12,510 nt of DNA from JAICIG01 sp035532215 (GTDB taxonomy: Bacteria > Planctomycetota > Planctomycetia > Pirellulales > JAICIG01), in NCBI GenBank assembly GCA_035532215.1, contig DATKRK010000130.1:1-12510 (forward strand), given 5' to 3'. The translations under genes and the position numbers were made by a program. The notes under the pieces are model-generated. The model saw nothing but the letters and a program-made list of their open reading frames with translations, was not told the origin of the DNA and searched no databases. Of this stretch, positions 12,459 through 12,510 are shown one piece after another. Each line of letters opens with the position of its first letter. Within the stretch, counting starts at the first letter, position 1.

Positions 12459-12510
12459 AATTCGTTCAACGCGCGCCCGTTTTTCCCGATTGGCGCCTCG
12501 CGGCCGCCAT

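Larger units (their letters stand above)
12224..12510. other. Gene-free tail with palindromic repeats
   Basis: 287 bp to the window edge. No ORF of convincing size or composition is seen on either strand; a CAT at the extreme right end opens only a 14-codon minus-strand frame. The region is dominated by three REP-like palindromes (separate entries). GTTTACCT occurs twice near 12335 and 12347. Confidence 0.6.

Noticed and set aside
12466..12510. Minus-strand gene starting at the right edge
   Set aside because: ATG at the edge opens only 14 codons before TGA.

Overview
The window is GC-rich bacterial DNA. It most likely comes from a planctomycete of the Pirellulales type. That assignment is inference: it rests on the TPM/LemA and KorAB gene types, on several conserved proteins of unknown function that resemble planctomycete ones, and on intergenic palindromes and a MITE-like element of kinds I associate with that group. 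No 16S or other phylogenetic marker is present.

Layout. (1) 1-1828, plus strand: the last 39 codons of a probable IS4-like transposase, a short regulatory-looking gap, then a tight cassette of a ribbon-helix-helix DNA-binding protein (321-569), a 38-residue basic ORF (578-694) and an exported, C-terminally anchored trypsin-like protease (716-1828). (2) 1835-3007, minus strand: an exported transglutaminase-like/TPR protein, convergent with the protease. (3) 3008-3273: a divergent intergenic region with three 22-bp direct repeats. (4) 3274-5548, plus strand: a degenerate nucleotidyltransferase-like protein, a TPM-domain membrane protein overlapping it by 11 nt, and LemA. (5) 5549-5625: two hairpins, one of them a perfect 22-bp stem that acts as a likely bidirectional terminator and looks like a mobile palindromic repeat. 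(6) 5626-6840, minus strand: ribBA, with a good sigma70-type promoter inside the divergent gap. (7) 6929-7771, plus strand: a conserved protein of unknown function. (8) 7941-12223, plus strand: a CBS-domain protein, korA, korB, a 111-bp MITE-like inverted-repeat element, and a zinc-ribbon/CBS protein. (9) 12224-12510: no gene, three REP-like palindromes.

How the genes work together. KorA (fused gamma-alpha) and KorB form a 2-oxoglutarate:ferredoxin oxidoreductase that links succinyl-CoA formation or reductive carboxylation to ferredoxin. They are bracketed by two related CBS-pair proteins, which suggests control of this enzyme or its flux by adenine nucleotides. This is the most interesting arrangement here. 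RibBA supplies both entry enzymes of riboflavin synthesis. TPM and LemA are a recurring envelope pair. The RHH/small ORF/protease cassette next to a transposase end looks like accessory DNA, and it has a candidate three-half-site operator upstream.
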